Source of the DNA: Saprospiraceae bacterium
Lineage (GTDB): Bacteria; Bacteroidota; Bacteroidia; Chitinophagales; Saprospiraceae
Direction of reading: 5' to 3'
Assembly: GCA_013002625.1 (NCBI GenBank)
Contig: JABDJE010000170.1
Span: forward strand, 1 to 12,760
Length of the DNA: 12,760 nt
This document shows, piece after piece, positions 1 through 6,523 of the stretch. Made by a program: the position numbers and the translations under genes. Each line of letters starts with the position of its first letter. Position 1 is the stretch's first letter. The notes beneath the pieces are model-generated. The model saw only the letters and a program-made list of their open reading frames with translations. It was not told where the DNA came from and searched no databases.

Positions 1-300
1 GAGCAGGATGCGGATATTGTAACATTTATCTATCGTCCGGATTATTATGACCTGGAAGAAGTTCAGGACAATACAGCTGAAATTATTATATCCAAGCACA
101 GAAATGGTGCATTGGGATCAGTTAACTTGCGCTTCTTAAAAGAATATGTGAAGTTCATTGAAGATGATACCATGTCATTCCGAAATCTTCCTGGACAGGA
201 AGGGGCTGATATTTTCGGTGATGGCGGATCAGGTTTCATCACCAGACCATCAAGAATCAATACCGATTCGGATGAAGATATATTCTTTGACCCCAACTAA
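1..300 (+). CDS. dnaB: Replicative DNA helicase DnaB, C-terminal end (partial)
   Basis: This is the last 99 codons of a gene that begins before the window. DnaB is the hexameric ATP-driven helicase that unwinds DNA at the replication fork. The opening residues EQDADIVTFIYRPDYY, then AEIIISKHRNGALGSV and LRFL, match the end of the RecA-like DnaB C-terminal domain, which includes the DNA-binding loop and the last strand of the core. The tail after about residue 60 (GQEGADIFGDGGSGF and onward, with an acidic end DSDEDIFFD) is the poorly conserved part of the family. The gene stops with TAA at 298-300, and only 6 bases separate it from the next gene, so the two are probably transcribed together. 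The ATPase motifs lie outside the window and cannot be checked. Confidence 0.93.
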   Translation, partial: EQDADIVTFIYRPDYYDLEEVQDNTAEIIISKHRNGALGSVNLRFLKEYVKFIEDDTMSFRNLPGQEGADIFGDGGSGFITRPSRINTDSDEDIFFDPN

Positions 301-306
301 GAAGCT

Positions 307-1023
307 ATGAAATACAGGCTTAATAAATTTATTGCACACGCAGGCGTCTGTTCGCGTAGAAAAGCAGCTGAACTTGTAAAAGACGGTTATATCAAGGTCA
401 ACGGTAAAGTTGAAACCAACCCGGCAATTGAAGTTACCATTGATGACAAGGTTGAATATTTGGGTAAGGTTCTCAAGCCGGAAACCAAGCGTGTATACCT
501 TCTCATCAACAAACCAAAAAATGTTATAACAACTATGTCGGATGAACGCGGGCGAAAGACAGTCTGGGACATGGTGCAAAATAAGGTAAAGGAAAAAATA
601 TATCCTGTCGGCCGCCTCGACAGGAACACAACCGGTCTTCTGCTGATGACCAATGATGGTGATCTGACAATGAAGCTTTCACATCCGAGTACAAGGGTCA
701 AGAAGATTTATCAGGTTATTCTGGACAAACCCGTTGAAGAAAAGCACATGGAAGCCATCAAGAGTGGATTGATGTTGGAAGATGGCAAAGCAGAAGTAGA
801 TGAGGTATCTTACATTGTAGGCGAACCGCAAAACTATGTTGGCATTCAACTACACAGCGGTAAGAATAGAATTATTCGTAGAATTTTTGAGCATTTGGGC
901 TATGAAATTGAAACATTGGACCGTGTGTACTTTGCCGGACTTACCAAAAAAGACCTTCCAAGAGGCTGGAGCCGCTTTCTTACTCAAAGAGAAATCATCA
1001 TGTTGAAGCATTTCACCAAGTAG
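307..1023 (+). CDS. rRNA pseudouridine synthase, RsuA/RluB family
   Basis: The 238-residue protein isomerises a specific uridine of ribosomal RNA to pseudouridine during ribosome assembly in the cytoplasm. An S4 RNA-binding domain fills about residues 4-50 (LNKFIAHAGVCSRRKAAELV). The catalytic domain follows, with the family motif GRLDRNTTGLLLMTNDGDL at 102-120, in which Asp105 is the expected catalytic aspartate. The closing motif GKNRIIRRIFEHLG at 185-198 corresponds to the usual GKNRQIRRM. The length is compact; many Bacteroidota relatives carry a long charged N-terminal extension that is absent here. RluB (acting on 23S rRNA) is more likely than RsuA or RluF from the overall pattern, but the target base cannot be fixed from sequence, so no symbol is given. 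It starts 6 bases after dnaB without a Shine-Dalgarno sequence. Confidence 0.93.
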   Translation: MKYRLNKFIAHAGVCSRRKAAELVKDGYIKVNGKVETNPAIEVTIDDKVEYLGKVLKPETKRVYLLINKPKNVITTMSDERGRKTVWDMVQNKVKEKIYPVGRLDRNTTGLLLMTNDGDLTMKLSHPSTRVKKIYQVILDKPVEEKHMEAIKSGLMLEDGKAEVDEVSYIVGEPQNYVGIQLHSGKNRIIRRIFEHLGYEIETLDRVYFAGLTKKDLPRGWSRFLTQREIIMLKHFTK

Positions 1024-1038
1024 AACACAATTATAATT

Positions 1039-1046
1039 TATATTTG
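1039..1046 (+). promoter_or_regulatory. Possible Bacteroidota -7 promoter box
   Basis: TATATTTG fits the TAnnTTTG -7 consensus of the Bacteroidota primary sigma factor exactly. It lies in the short gap after the pseudouridine synthase gene. Transcription would start about 1050-1053, just ahead of the ATG at 1064. I see no TTG at the expected -33 spacing (the nearest TTG, 1003-1005, is 33 bases away), so this is a half-supported call. Confidence 0.35.
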
Positions 1047-1063
1047 TGGCGTTCTATGAGCGC

Positions 1064-1408
1064 ATGGAAGATTGGGAATTAGATTTTAACTGGTTACAAT
1101 TGAGACACAAGCTGAAGAAAAGCACTCAATTTGATAATTTGCCGGACCTCAAGGCAATCCTCTTTTTAATTGGAGTACAGGAATATGGCAGGGTGAATAA
1201 AACATTTACCAAGGAAGAAAAAAGAGATTTGATGCATGTGGCTGTATGTGCCTTGCTGGAGAAAGATGGATACTATTCCTTTGCTGGCAGAGATGAAGAG
1301 GGTTGGCCGCATTGGGATATTAAAAAACCTTTTAAAGTCAAAGGGCTCGAAGAGCAGGAACGTATTCTGAAATTGAATGTCATTGAATATTTTAAAAACT
1401 TGGATTAA
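1064..1408 (+). CDS. Conserved hypothetical protein, 114 residues
   Basis: I cannot assign a function. The predicted protein is small, soluble and without signal peptide or membrane segment. It is rich in tryptophan and aromatic residues (EDWELDFNWLQLRH at the start, EGWPHWDIKKPF near residue 85) and has a helical middle (LPDLKAILFLIGVQEYG, FTKEEKRDLMHVAVCALLEKDGYYSF). From memory, similar short proteins are widespread in Bacteroidota, which suggests a housekeeping role particular to the phylum. The frame stays open upstream to a GTG at 1046, which would add six residues. I prefer ATG 1064 because that GTG overlaps a probable -7 promoter box and because MEDWE opens the conserved part. The gene lies between the pseudouridine synthase and the cyclophilins on the same strand. 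Confidence 0.75.
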   Translation: MEDWELDFNWLQLRHKLKKSTQFDNLPDLKAILFLIGVQEYGRVNKTFTKEEKRDLMHVAVCALLEKDGYYSFAGRDEEGWPHWDIKKPFKVKGLEEQERILKLNVIEYFKNLD

Positions 1409-1427
1409 TTAAAAATCAATACACATA

Positions 1428-2072
1428 ATGAAACAATATATTTTATTCTTTTTACTCGTTGCTTCAATTTATTCTTGTGCGCCAAAGCAGAAGCACGCAT
1501 TGATTTCAACAGATTATGGTGATATCAAAGTTGTACTATACGATGAGACACCATTACACAGAGACAACTTCATCAAATTAGTCAATGAAGGTTTTTATAA
1601 TGACTTATTATTTCACCGCGTCATGCAGGGATTTATGATACAAGGAGGGGATCCTCAATCCAAAAATGCAGCTACCGGTCAAAGATTGGGTTCAGGTGGA
1701 CCCGGTTATACCATTGATAAAGAATTTGGTGCAGGATACCACTTTCGCGGCGCACTTGCTGCAGCCCGGCAACCAGACCAGGTTAATCCAACAAAAAGTT
1801 CTTCAGGGTCTCAATTCTATATAGTTCAGGGCCGGAAATGGAGTCAAGCTGAATTAGAAGTCTTTCAAAAGCAGAAAGGCATAACTTATTCTGAAGAGGA
1901 TATAAAAAGATATATGGAAGAGGGCGGATACGCACCGCTTGATAATGAATATACCGTGTTTGGAGAGGTAGTCGAAGGTATGGACGTCATTGATAAAATC
2001 GCAGCTGTTCAGGTTGATCCTGCGAATCGTCCCCTTCAGGATGTGAAAATGGAAGTCCGCGTTGTAAAGTAG
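1428..2072 (+). CDS. Cyclophilin-type peptidyl-prolyl cis-trans isomerase, lipoprotein
   Basis: The 214-residue enzyme catalyses cis-trans isomerisation of X-proline bonds and so helps proteins fold in the cell envelope. Residues 1-16 form a short hydrophobic signal sequence ending IYSC, with Cys17 the likely lipidated residue (lipobox somewhat relaxed). The cyclophilin domain covers about 23-214. FHRVMQGFMIQGGD (62-75) supplies the active-site Arg64, Phe69 and Gln72 equivalents, and GALAAARQPDQVNP with SSGSQFYIV (124-133) forms the other wall of the proline pocket. Between that strand and YTVFGEVVEGMDVIDKI (175-191) is an insert of about 40 residues ending GGYAPLD, a form I know from Bacteroidota cyclophilins. 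A second cyclophilin gene follows 7 bases later, so the two are surely co-transcribed. The 19-base gap before this gene holds no clear promoter. Confidence 0.92.
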   Translation: MKQYILFFLLVASIYSCAPKQKHALISTDYGDIKVVLYDETPLHRDNFIKLVNEGFYNDLLFHRVMQGFMIQGGDPQSKNAATGQRLGSGGPGYTIDKEFGAGYHFRGALAAARQPDQVNPTKSSSGSQFYIVQGRKWSQAELEVFQKQKGITYSEEDIKRYMEEGGYAPLDNEYTVFGEVVEGMDVIDKIAAVQVDPANRPLQDVKMEVRVVK

Positions 2073-2079
2073 TATTTCA

Positions 2080-2952
2080 TTGAAACAGAGTCTTCTTTTC
2101 ATTTTATTGGTTGGTTTGTTAGGCGCATGCAAAGCTCCAACAGCCATGTTCGAATATCGCTTAGAGGATGGGTCGGTGCCTACAAGCGTGCAAGCTCAGA
2201 ATTTGTCTACGAATGCTTCCAGCTATGAATGGAGTCTGAATGACAGTCTGATTTCGCAAGCAGAAGATGTAGATTTTCAGATCACCGGGTCAGGAAGGTA
2301 TGAATTAAGCTTAAAAGCGATTGAAAACGATAAAGAGGACATCCTTTCAAAATCGTTTATCGTGGAAGCACCTCAGAATTGCCGTGTTCAAATGGTTACA
2401 TCTTTAGGGACCATGGTTTTCGAGTTGTATGAAGATACCCCCATCCATTTAGATAATTTCATAGACCTGATTGAAAGAGGGTATTATAACGGCATTGCAT
2501 TTCACAGGGTTATGCAGAGTTTTATGATTCAGGCAGGGGATAACAACACGCGCATTGAGGGCAGGAAGTTTGAGTTTGAAGATCAAATACCAGCAGAAAT
2601 AAACGAAAAGTATATTCATCATAAGGGAGCGCTTGCAGCTGCACGAATGCCTGATGAAGTAAATCCCGAAAGAGCCTCCTCTGGTACACAATTTTATATC
2701 GTTCATGGGAGGTCGCTTGATGATGACCAAATAGAAAATTATGATGTCACAAGACAGGTGCCATATACGCCTGATCAACGGGAATTATACAAAGCAAATG
2801 GCGGCGCACCACAATTGGATGGCGCTTATACCATATTTGGATTTTTAATAGATGGGGAGGAAGTTATCGATGCCATTGCGGGCGTAGAAACCAATGACCG
2901 CGATAGACCCCTGGAAGATGTCAGAATAATTGAAATGAAAGTTTTAAACTAA
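2080..2952 (+). CDS. Cyclophilin-type peptidyl-prolyl isomerase lipoprotein with N-terminal PKD-like domain
   Basis: This 290-residue envelope foldase is a diverged neighbour of the cyclophilin before it. The start is TTG at 2080, chosen because it gives a textbook lipoprotein signal (MKQSLLFILLVGLLGAC, Cys17 in LGAC); the next in-frame ATG, at residue 23, would destroy it. Residues about 22-96 look like a PKD or Ig-type beta domain (FEYRLEDGSVPTSVQAQNLS, ASSYEWSLND, GSGRYELSLKA). The cyclophilin domain runs from about 100 to 290, with FHRVMQSFMIQAGD (141-154) giving Arg143, Phe148 and Gln151, then GALAAARMPDEVNP and SSGTQFYIV. The segment between these differs from its neighbour: the GSGGPGYTI stretch is replaced by EFEDQIPAEIN. 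The PKD domain may hold or present the substrate or anchor the enzyme; that is inference. It ends 15 bases before the kinase gene. Confidence 0.9.
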   Translation: MKQSLLFILLVGLLGACKAPTAMFEYRLEDGSVPTSVQAQNLSTNASSYEWSLNDSLISQAEDVDFQITGSGRYELSLKAIENDKEDILSKSFIVEAPQNCRVQMVTSLGTMVFELYEDTPIHLDNFIDLIERGYYNGIAFHRVMQSFMIQAGDNNTRIEGRKFEFEDQIPAEINEKYIHHKGALAAARMPDEVNPERASSGTQFYIVHGRSLDDDQIENYDVTRQVPYTPDQRELYKANGGAPQLDGAYTIFGFLIDGEEVIDAIAGVETNDRDRPLEDVRIIEMKVLN

Positions 2953-2967
2953 TACCTTCTATAAACC

Positions 2968-3723
2968 ATGAGCAAGTATATATTAGGCATAGACGTTGGC
3001 GCAACCGGAACCAAAGCCGCAATGGTTGATATCGATGCCGGGGAATTGGTCACAGAAAAAATCAAACTTAAGACCCCCGAATCCAAGAAGCCTGAAGATA
3101 TGGCCGCAGTTATCTGCGAGCTTGTTGATCGATTTGAGCAAAGGGGTAACCCTATTGGTATTGGATTTCCAGCCGTTATCCGCAATGGCGTGGCACTTAC
3201 TGCAAGCAATATTCACAAGCAATGGATCGGTATGCCGATCAACACATTTCTTGAGGAGAAAACACAAGGGCAGATCTATGTTATCAATGATGCGGATGCT
3301 GCAGGTATTTCCGAGATGACCTACGGTGTTGGAAAAGATAAGAATGGCACAGTAATACTATTGACCCTTGGAACAGGGATTGGATCTGCAATATTCAAAG
3401 ATGGCTTGTTGCTAAGGAATACCGAATTAGGTCATCTTAGGTATAATGACAATATCGCAGAATACTTTGTCTCCAATACAGCACGTAAACGCGATAAAAT
3501 GGATTGGCCGGAATACAGTAAGGCCCTAAACAGTTATCTGGAATATGTGCATAAAATTTTCTATCCTGATCTGTTGATTTTGGGCGGAGGCATTAGCAAA
3601 CGCTTTGAGTTATTTAAAGAACATTTTGGTTCCCATATACAAGTAGTCCCTGCACAAAAGTTTAATAATGCAGGAATCATCGGAGCAGCACTTGCCTGGC
3701 GTAAATATTATTCCAAAGCATAA
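2968..3723 (+). CDS. ppgK: ROK-family sugar kinase, polyphosphate glucokinase-like
   Basis: The 251-residue protein resembles polyphosphate/ATP glucokinase, which phosphorylates glucose at C6 in the cytoplasm. The phosphate-1 motif is GIDVGATGTKAAMVD (7-21). INDADAAG (106-113) supplies the expected catalytic base, Asp108. The phosphate-2 stretch NGTVILLTLGTGIGSAIF (126-143) contains the LTxGTGIGSA string I associate with PpgK of actinobacteria. TELGHL (152-157) is the sugar-binding region and LILGGGISKRF (203-213) the adenosine motif. The cysteine-rich zinc motif CxCGxxGCxE of most ROK proteins is missing, as is usual for PpgK. Length and the motif KTPESKKPEDMAAVICELV fit the family. Whether polyphosphate, ATP or both serve as donor cannot be read from the sequence. 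It is last in the run and followed by a strong terminator. Confidence 0.82.
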   Translation: MSKYILGIDVGATGTKAAMVDIDAGELVTEKIKLKTPESKKPEDMAAVICELVDRFEQRGNPIGIGFPAVIRNGVALTASNIHKQWIGMPINTFLEEKTQGQIYVINDADAAGISEMTYGVGKDKNGTVILLTLGTGIGSAIFKDGLLLRNTELGHLRYNDNIAEYFVSNTARKRDKMDWPEYSKALNSYLEYVHKIFYPDLLILGGGISKRFELFKEHFGSHIQVVPAQKFNNAGIIGAALAWRKYYSKA

Positions 3724-3732
3724 TAAAAAACG

Positions 3733-3765
3733 AAAAGGCAGCAAAAATTCATTTGCTGCCTTTTT
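3733..3765. terminator. Hairpin terminator, probably bidirectional
   Basis: A perfect 13-bp stem (3733-3745 with 3752-3764, core GGCAGCAAA) encloses the 6-base loop AATTCA. It has a T-run on the + strand and a T-run on the - strand, because the stem is flanked by A on the left and T on the right. It sits 9 bases after the kinase stop and 30 bases beyond the stop of the convergent TPR gene, so it can end transcription from both sides. Confidence 0.9.
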
Positions 3766-3794
3766 CATATGAGAAATTGAGTAATGCCTTACGG

Positions 3795-5219
3795 CTAGAT
3801 TTTATCCGTATTTGCGACTTCACCTTTATAGTACATTATCATTGATTGCAATTCTTTATTTAATTGCAATTCAGGTTCAATCTCAAAAATTATTTTGTGT
3901 AAATCAAAGTCTTCTTTTAATCCTTCCTCAAAGGAAATGATCGCTTGCTTCTGATATCCCAGTAAGTGAAGTGCTACACCCTTACAGAATAATAAATCTG
4001 CGCCAAAAGTGTAATTATCAGACTCAGCAAGAGTTGCCAAGGCTTTTTCTCTTTTGCCTAGCTTAATCAGAAAAGAAACATATTCCTTCCAGTATATACT
4101 TTGCTCGGTTTCATTTTCAACCGACTTTGAAAAGAAAAATTCAGCCTTTTCAAAACTGCCTACCGCTGCGTGTGCTTTGGCTATTGCCAAATAGTATTCT
4201 TCAGAACTGTCTTCAAGCGTAATAGCTTTATGATAGGCATTTATGGCTTTGGTCCAGTTGCCAGCCTGGGCATAACAAAGTCCGAGTTTGTAATAAACTT
4301 CATCGTTGTAAGGATCCAATTTTAAAAGCTTATTCAACAAGATTCTAGCCTTGTTTAATCTTCCCAATTCATATTCACATTCTGCCATGTTGATAAGCAC
4401 CTCTTCATTGATGCCGAAAATTTCAATATAATTTTCGTAGATATTCAAGGCACGGTGAAAATCCTTTTCCTGAATACAAATATCTGCGCAATCAAGATAT
4501 CCATTTTCAAAATTCTCTTCGGTTAGAAAGGAATATTCGATGGCATCGATGGCATCTTTGTATTCACCTTCACATGCCAAGGCATGCCCCAGATTATACC
4601 ATGCAAGGTAATTGAACGGATGCTCATTGATAATGGTCTTGTGAAATTCAACACTTGCTTTGTACTTCTTCGACAGTTGAACAGCAAAGCCAATACGCTC
4701 AAAGGCTTCTTCATTCTCCTGATCACTGATGATAGCTTTGGTGAGATTTTCATACATGCTATCGTAGTCTTGCATGACTTCATTGATGTATGATTCACTT
4801 AAGTAAACATCAGAGATGTCGCCTGAACTTACATAGCGCTTCATATCCAAAAGAATATTGTTGGCTTCTGTAATGTCTCCCTGAAATGCAAGGATGCGAA
4901 TCTTTAATAAAAGTATATCGTGTTCGTAAGGGGAAATCTTTTCTGCCTTGTCAAGAAGAACAAGTGATTCTTCATGCAAGTTGGTCTGAAACAATAACCG
5001 GGCTTTGATGATATAGAAATCAGACCGGTAGCTATATTTCTCTAATGCGAGATCAGCTACCTCAATGGCCTTATCATACTGCAACTCCTCTTCGTAAAAT
5101 CTAATGATCTCCAGGAACGTCTTATCTTCATAGATAATGTCGTTTCCTTTTTCAAAGTTGGTTTCAAAATCAGACACAAGGTTCAAAAACGTGATATCAC
5201 GCTTGGTTCTATGTTCCAT
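3795..5219 (-). CDS. Tetratricopeptide repeat (TPR) protein
   Basis: The 474-residue protein has no signal peptide or membrane segment, so it should be cytoplasmic. It is built almost wholly of TPR helical hairpins, which form a superhelical surface for binding other proteins. Clear repeats include AWYNLGHALACEGEYKDAID, then EVLINMAECEYELGRLNKAR, EVYYKLGLCYAQAGNWTKAI and EYYLAIAKAHAAVGSFEKAE, each followed by a second helix and often by a DP or ED turn. Earlier and later parts (RADFYIIKARLLF-like and LLFCKGVALHLLGYQKQAI) are more degenerate repeats, giving roughly eleven to thirteen in all. The first 35 residues (TFLNLVSDFETNFEKGNDI) are not repeat-like. No catalytic domain is present and the partner is unknown. 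It is transcribed alone from a 324-base upstream gap. A weak promoter candidate is TTTG (5264-5267) with a TATAAT-like box (5240-5245), both on the - strand. Confidence 0.88.
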   Translation of the reverse strand: MEHRTKRDITFLNLVSDFETNFEKGNDIIYEDKTFLEIIRFYEEELQYDKAIEVADLALEKYSYRSDFYIIKARLLFQTNLHEESLVLLDKAEKISPYEHDILLLKIRILAFQGDITEANNILLDMKRYVSSGDISDVYLSESYINEVMQDYDSMYENLTKAIISDQENEEAFERIGFAVQLSKKYKASVEFHKTIINEHPFNYLAWYNLGHALACEGEYKDAIDAIEYSFLTEENFENGYLDCADICIQEKDFHRALNIYENYIEIFGINEEVLINMAECEYELGRLNKARILLNKLLKLDPYNDEVYYKLGLCYAQAGNWTKAINAYHKAITLEDSSEEYYLAIAKAHAAVGSFEKAEFFFSKSVENETEQSIYWKEYVSFLIKLGKREKALATLAESDNYTFGADLLFCKGVALHLLGYQKQAIISFEEGLKEDFDLHKIIFEIEPELQLNKELQSMIMYYKGEVANTDKI

Positions 5220-5318
5220 TAAAAACTAGTGTTTCTCAGATTATAATTCGTGGTAAATATAACCAAATGCACCTATTTAGAAACTTATGTAGAATATTTT
5301 TTTTCCACATTATTACTA

Positions 5319-5467
5319 TTGGGCATATATACATAAAGTATTGAAAATCAGCATATTATATACATATAGTCTTTTTTAATAAAGCTTATTTCATTCATTG
5401 TCACCGATGAATGTATCGCAATGAATTGCTTGAATAGAATAAGATTTTTCGATTCTTATATGCCCAA
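5319..5467. repeat. 149-base stretch bounded by an 11-bp inverted repeat
   Basis: TTGGGCATATA at 5319-5329 is the exact reverse complement of TATATGCCCAA at 5457-5467. The interior is AT-rich and carries further dyads. CATTCAT at 5392-5398 can pair with ATGAATG at 5407-5413, or ATTCATTG at 5393-5400 with CAATGAAT at 5419-5426, so the two hairpins exclude each other. ATAAGA and TCTTAT near 5440-5458 give a third small stem. I see no protein-coding frame of note and no flanking target duplication. It lies in the 324-base gap 5220-5543, ahead of the TPR gene. It could be a structured leader, a small RNA, a MITE-like remnant or chance. Confidence 0.5.
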
Positions 5468-5480
5468 AACCATTAGAAAT

Positions 5481-5512
5481 AAAAAAAACCACTGCATTTA
5501 GCACAGTGGTTT
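5481..5512 (-). terminator. Rho-independent terminator of the sigma/sensor operon
   Basis: Read on the - strand, AAACCACTG (5512-5504) pairs with CAGTGGTTT (5494-5486) around a 9-base loop and is followed by T residues down to 5481. It stands 32 bases beyond the stop of the Spy-like sensor gene, so it closes the three-gene operon. The rest of the gap 5220-5543 holds the inverted repeat described separately and the TPR promoter region. Confidence 0.88.
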
Positions 5513-5543
5513 ATACTTTCTAAGGCTTTATCCGATGATATAA

Positions 5544-5987
5544 TTAGCGGCCTCCGCGACGTCTTTGTTGTCTTTTTTCACCCAGGTCACGCAACATCCT
5601 TTCTTTGAATTCACGGTCGAGTTTAAAAAATTGCAGCGTCTTCTCAGCACCGATGACCTCGCGTAATTGACCCACGTAGGCCTTTTTTATTGACAGAACA
5701 TTGGTTTCGTGTTCTATCATCTTATCGAGTAATGCATTGGCATCCTCATCGCTCATTTCTTTTTTAAATAGTGGTCTCAGTTGCTTTTGTGCTTCTTGCA
5801 TTTCAGCATTGTATGCATTGTACAATGGCCAGAATTCCTGTGAAGTTTCAGGAGTCAACGCCAGCTTATCGCTTAGGAACGCTATTTTTCTGGATTCAAT
5901 TTTCTCTCTAATTTCTTCTTTGTTATCCTGAGCATTCAACCCGATTCCCAAGAATAAAAACAACATAAATAATGTGATCTGTTTCAT
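5544..5987 (-). CDS. Secreted Spy/CpxP-like protein, probable sensor of the ECF sigma system
   Basis: The 147-residue protein has a signal peptide (MKQITLFMLFLFLGIGLNAQ, cleavage near residue 19) and should sit in the periplasm. The mature part is almost all alpha-helical and charged, with LALTPETSQEFWPLYNAYN (42-60) and a second related segment at 109-124 (REVIGAEKTLQFFKLD). These correspond to the two LTxxQ-type elements of the Spy/CpxP/CnrX fold. In Flavobacteriia, similar small proteins beside ECF sigma genes are named sensors of ECF-type sigma factors. The C-terminal tail is strongly basic (KRQQRRRGGR). Only one histidine (His93) and no cysteine are present, so metal sensing as in CnrX is not supported; a role in sensing misfolded envelope proteins or lipid stress is more plausible but inferred. 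It lies 20 bases after the membrane protein gene in the same operon. Confidence 0.8.
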   Translation of the reverse strand: MKQITLFMLFLFLGIGLNAQDNKEEIREKIESRKIAFLSDKLALTPETSQEFWPLYNAYNAEMQEAQKQLRPLFKKEMSDEDANALLDKMIEHETNVLSIKKAYVGQLREVIGAEKTLQFFKLDREFKERMLRDLGEKRQQRRRGGR

Positions 5988-6007
5988 AAATTTTAATAAT
6001 TAAGTCA

Positions 6008-6523
6008 TTACAAAATGCCCAGAAGTTCTTGGTCCGTCATTTCTTGTAATATGGCTTCTTCGTATAAGTAAATTTCTTCTTCTGTTAATTCTTCAGTAAC
6101 CAATGATGCCTCTTCAAAATCATCTGCCTCAAATCCAACCAACAAGTTCTGGTCGATGTATTCGATTTCATCTGAATAATAATCATACACATCAGCATAC
6201 AAGAGATCATCTGCGCCTGGGTCATCCGTAGAATTCTCTGGCATCATGATCCAGCTTAAAACGGCCACAAGTAATATGCTTGCTGCTACAAAATAAGGTC
6301 TAATGACCTTAAGACTAAGAATGCGACCCCACCCAAGTAATTGAAGCCTGCTTTCAAATGTTTCAAAATAGGCATCTGGCACCTTATAGGGATTGGATTG
6401 ACTCAGAGCATGAAAGTGTGGCGCATGCTCCTTCACCCGATCATCCATTTGATCAATTTTCGCCCAGATCTTATCCGGAAGATTATTGAAATAATTATTG
6501 GGTATGTTACTATCCTTCGACAT
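6008..6523 (-). CDS. One-pass membrane protein, probable anti-sigma factor of the adjacent ECF sigma
   Basis: From ATG 6523 the protein has 171 residues. An upstream in-frame ATG at 6553 would add ten, but ATG 6523 opens the more typical soluble start MSKDSNIPNNYF. Residues 1-74 should be cytoplasmic and hold two copies of a PxxYF motif (IPNNYFNNLPDKIWAKI at 7-23 and VPDAYFETFESRL at 48-60), which I associate with Bacteroidota proteins paired with ECF sigma factors. One membrane helix covers about 75-93 (RPYFVAASILLVAVLSWIMM). The periplasmic tail, 96-171, has 26 Asp or Glu and no Lys, Arg or His. No zinc anti-sigma (HxxxCxxC) motif is seen, so the assignment rests on position, topology and the 14-base overlap with the sigma gene. 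It probably holds the sigma factor at the membrane until the envelope signal arrives. Confidence 0.72.
   Translation of the reverse strand: MSKDSNIPNNYFNNLPDKIWAKIDQMDDRVKEHAPHFHALSQSNPYKVPDAYFETFESRLQLLGWGRILSLKVIRPYFVAASILLVAVLSWIMMPENSTDDPGADDLLYADVYDYYSDEIEYIDQNLLVGFEADDFEEASLVTEELTEEEIYLYEEAILQEMTDQELLGIL

Noticed and set aside
2996..3319. Overlapping + strand frame inside the kinase gene
   Set aside because: It is out of frame with a clear kinase containing all family motifs, and its own sequence shows no domain features.
5319..5467. Considered as an insertion sequence
   Set aside because: It is only 149 bases long, has no transposase frame and no visible target-site duplication. It is kept only as an inverted-repeat structure.
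5544..5987. Spy-like protein considered as a heavy-metal sensor of the CnrX type
   Set aside because: There is only one histidine and no cysteine, and no metal efflux genes are nearby.
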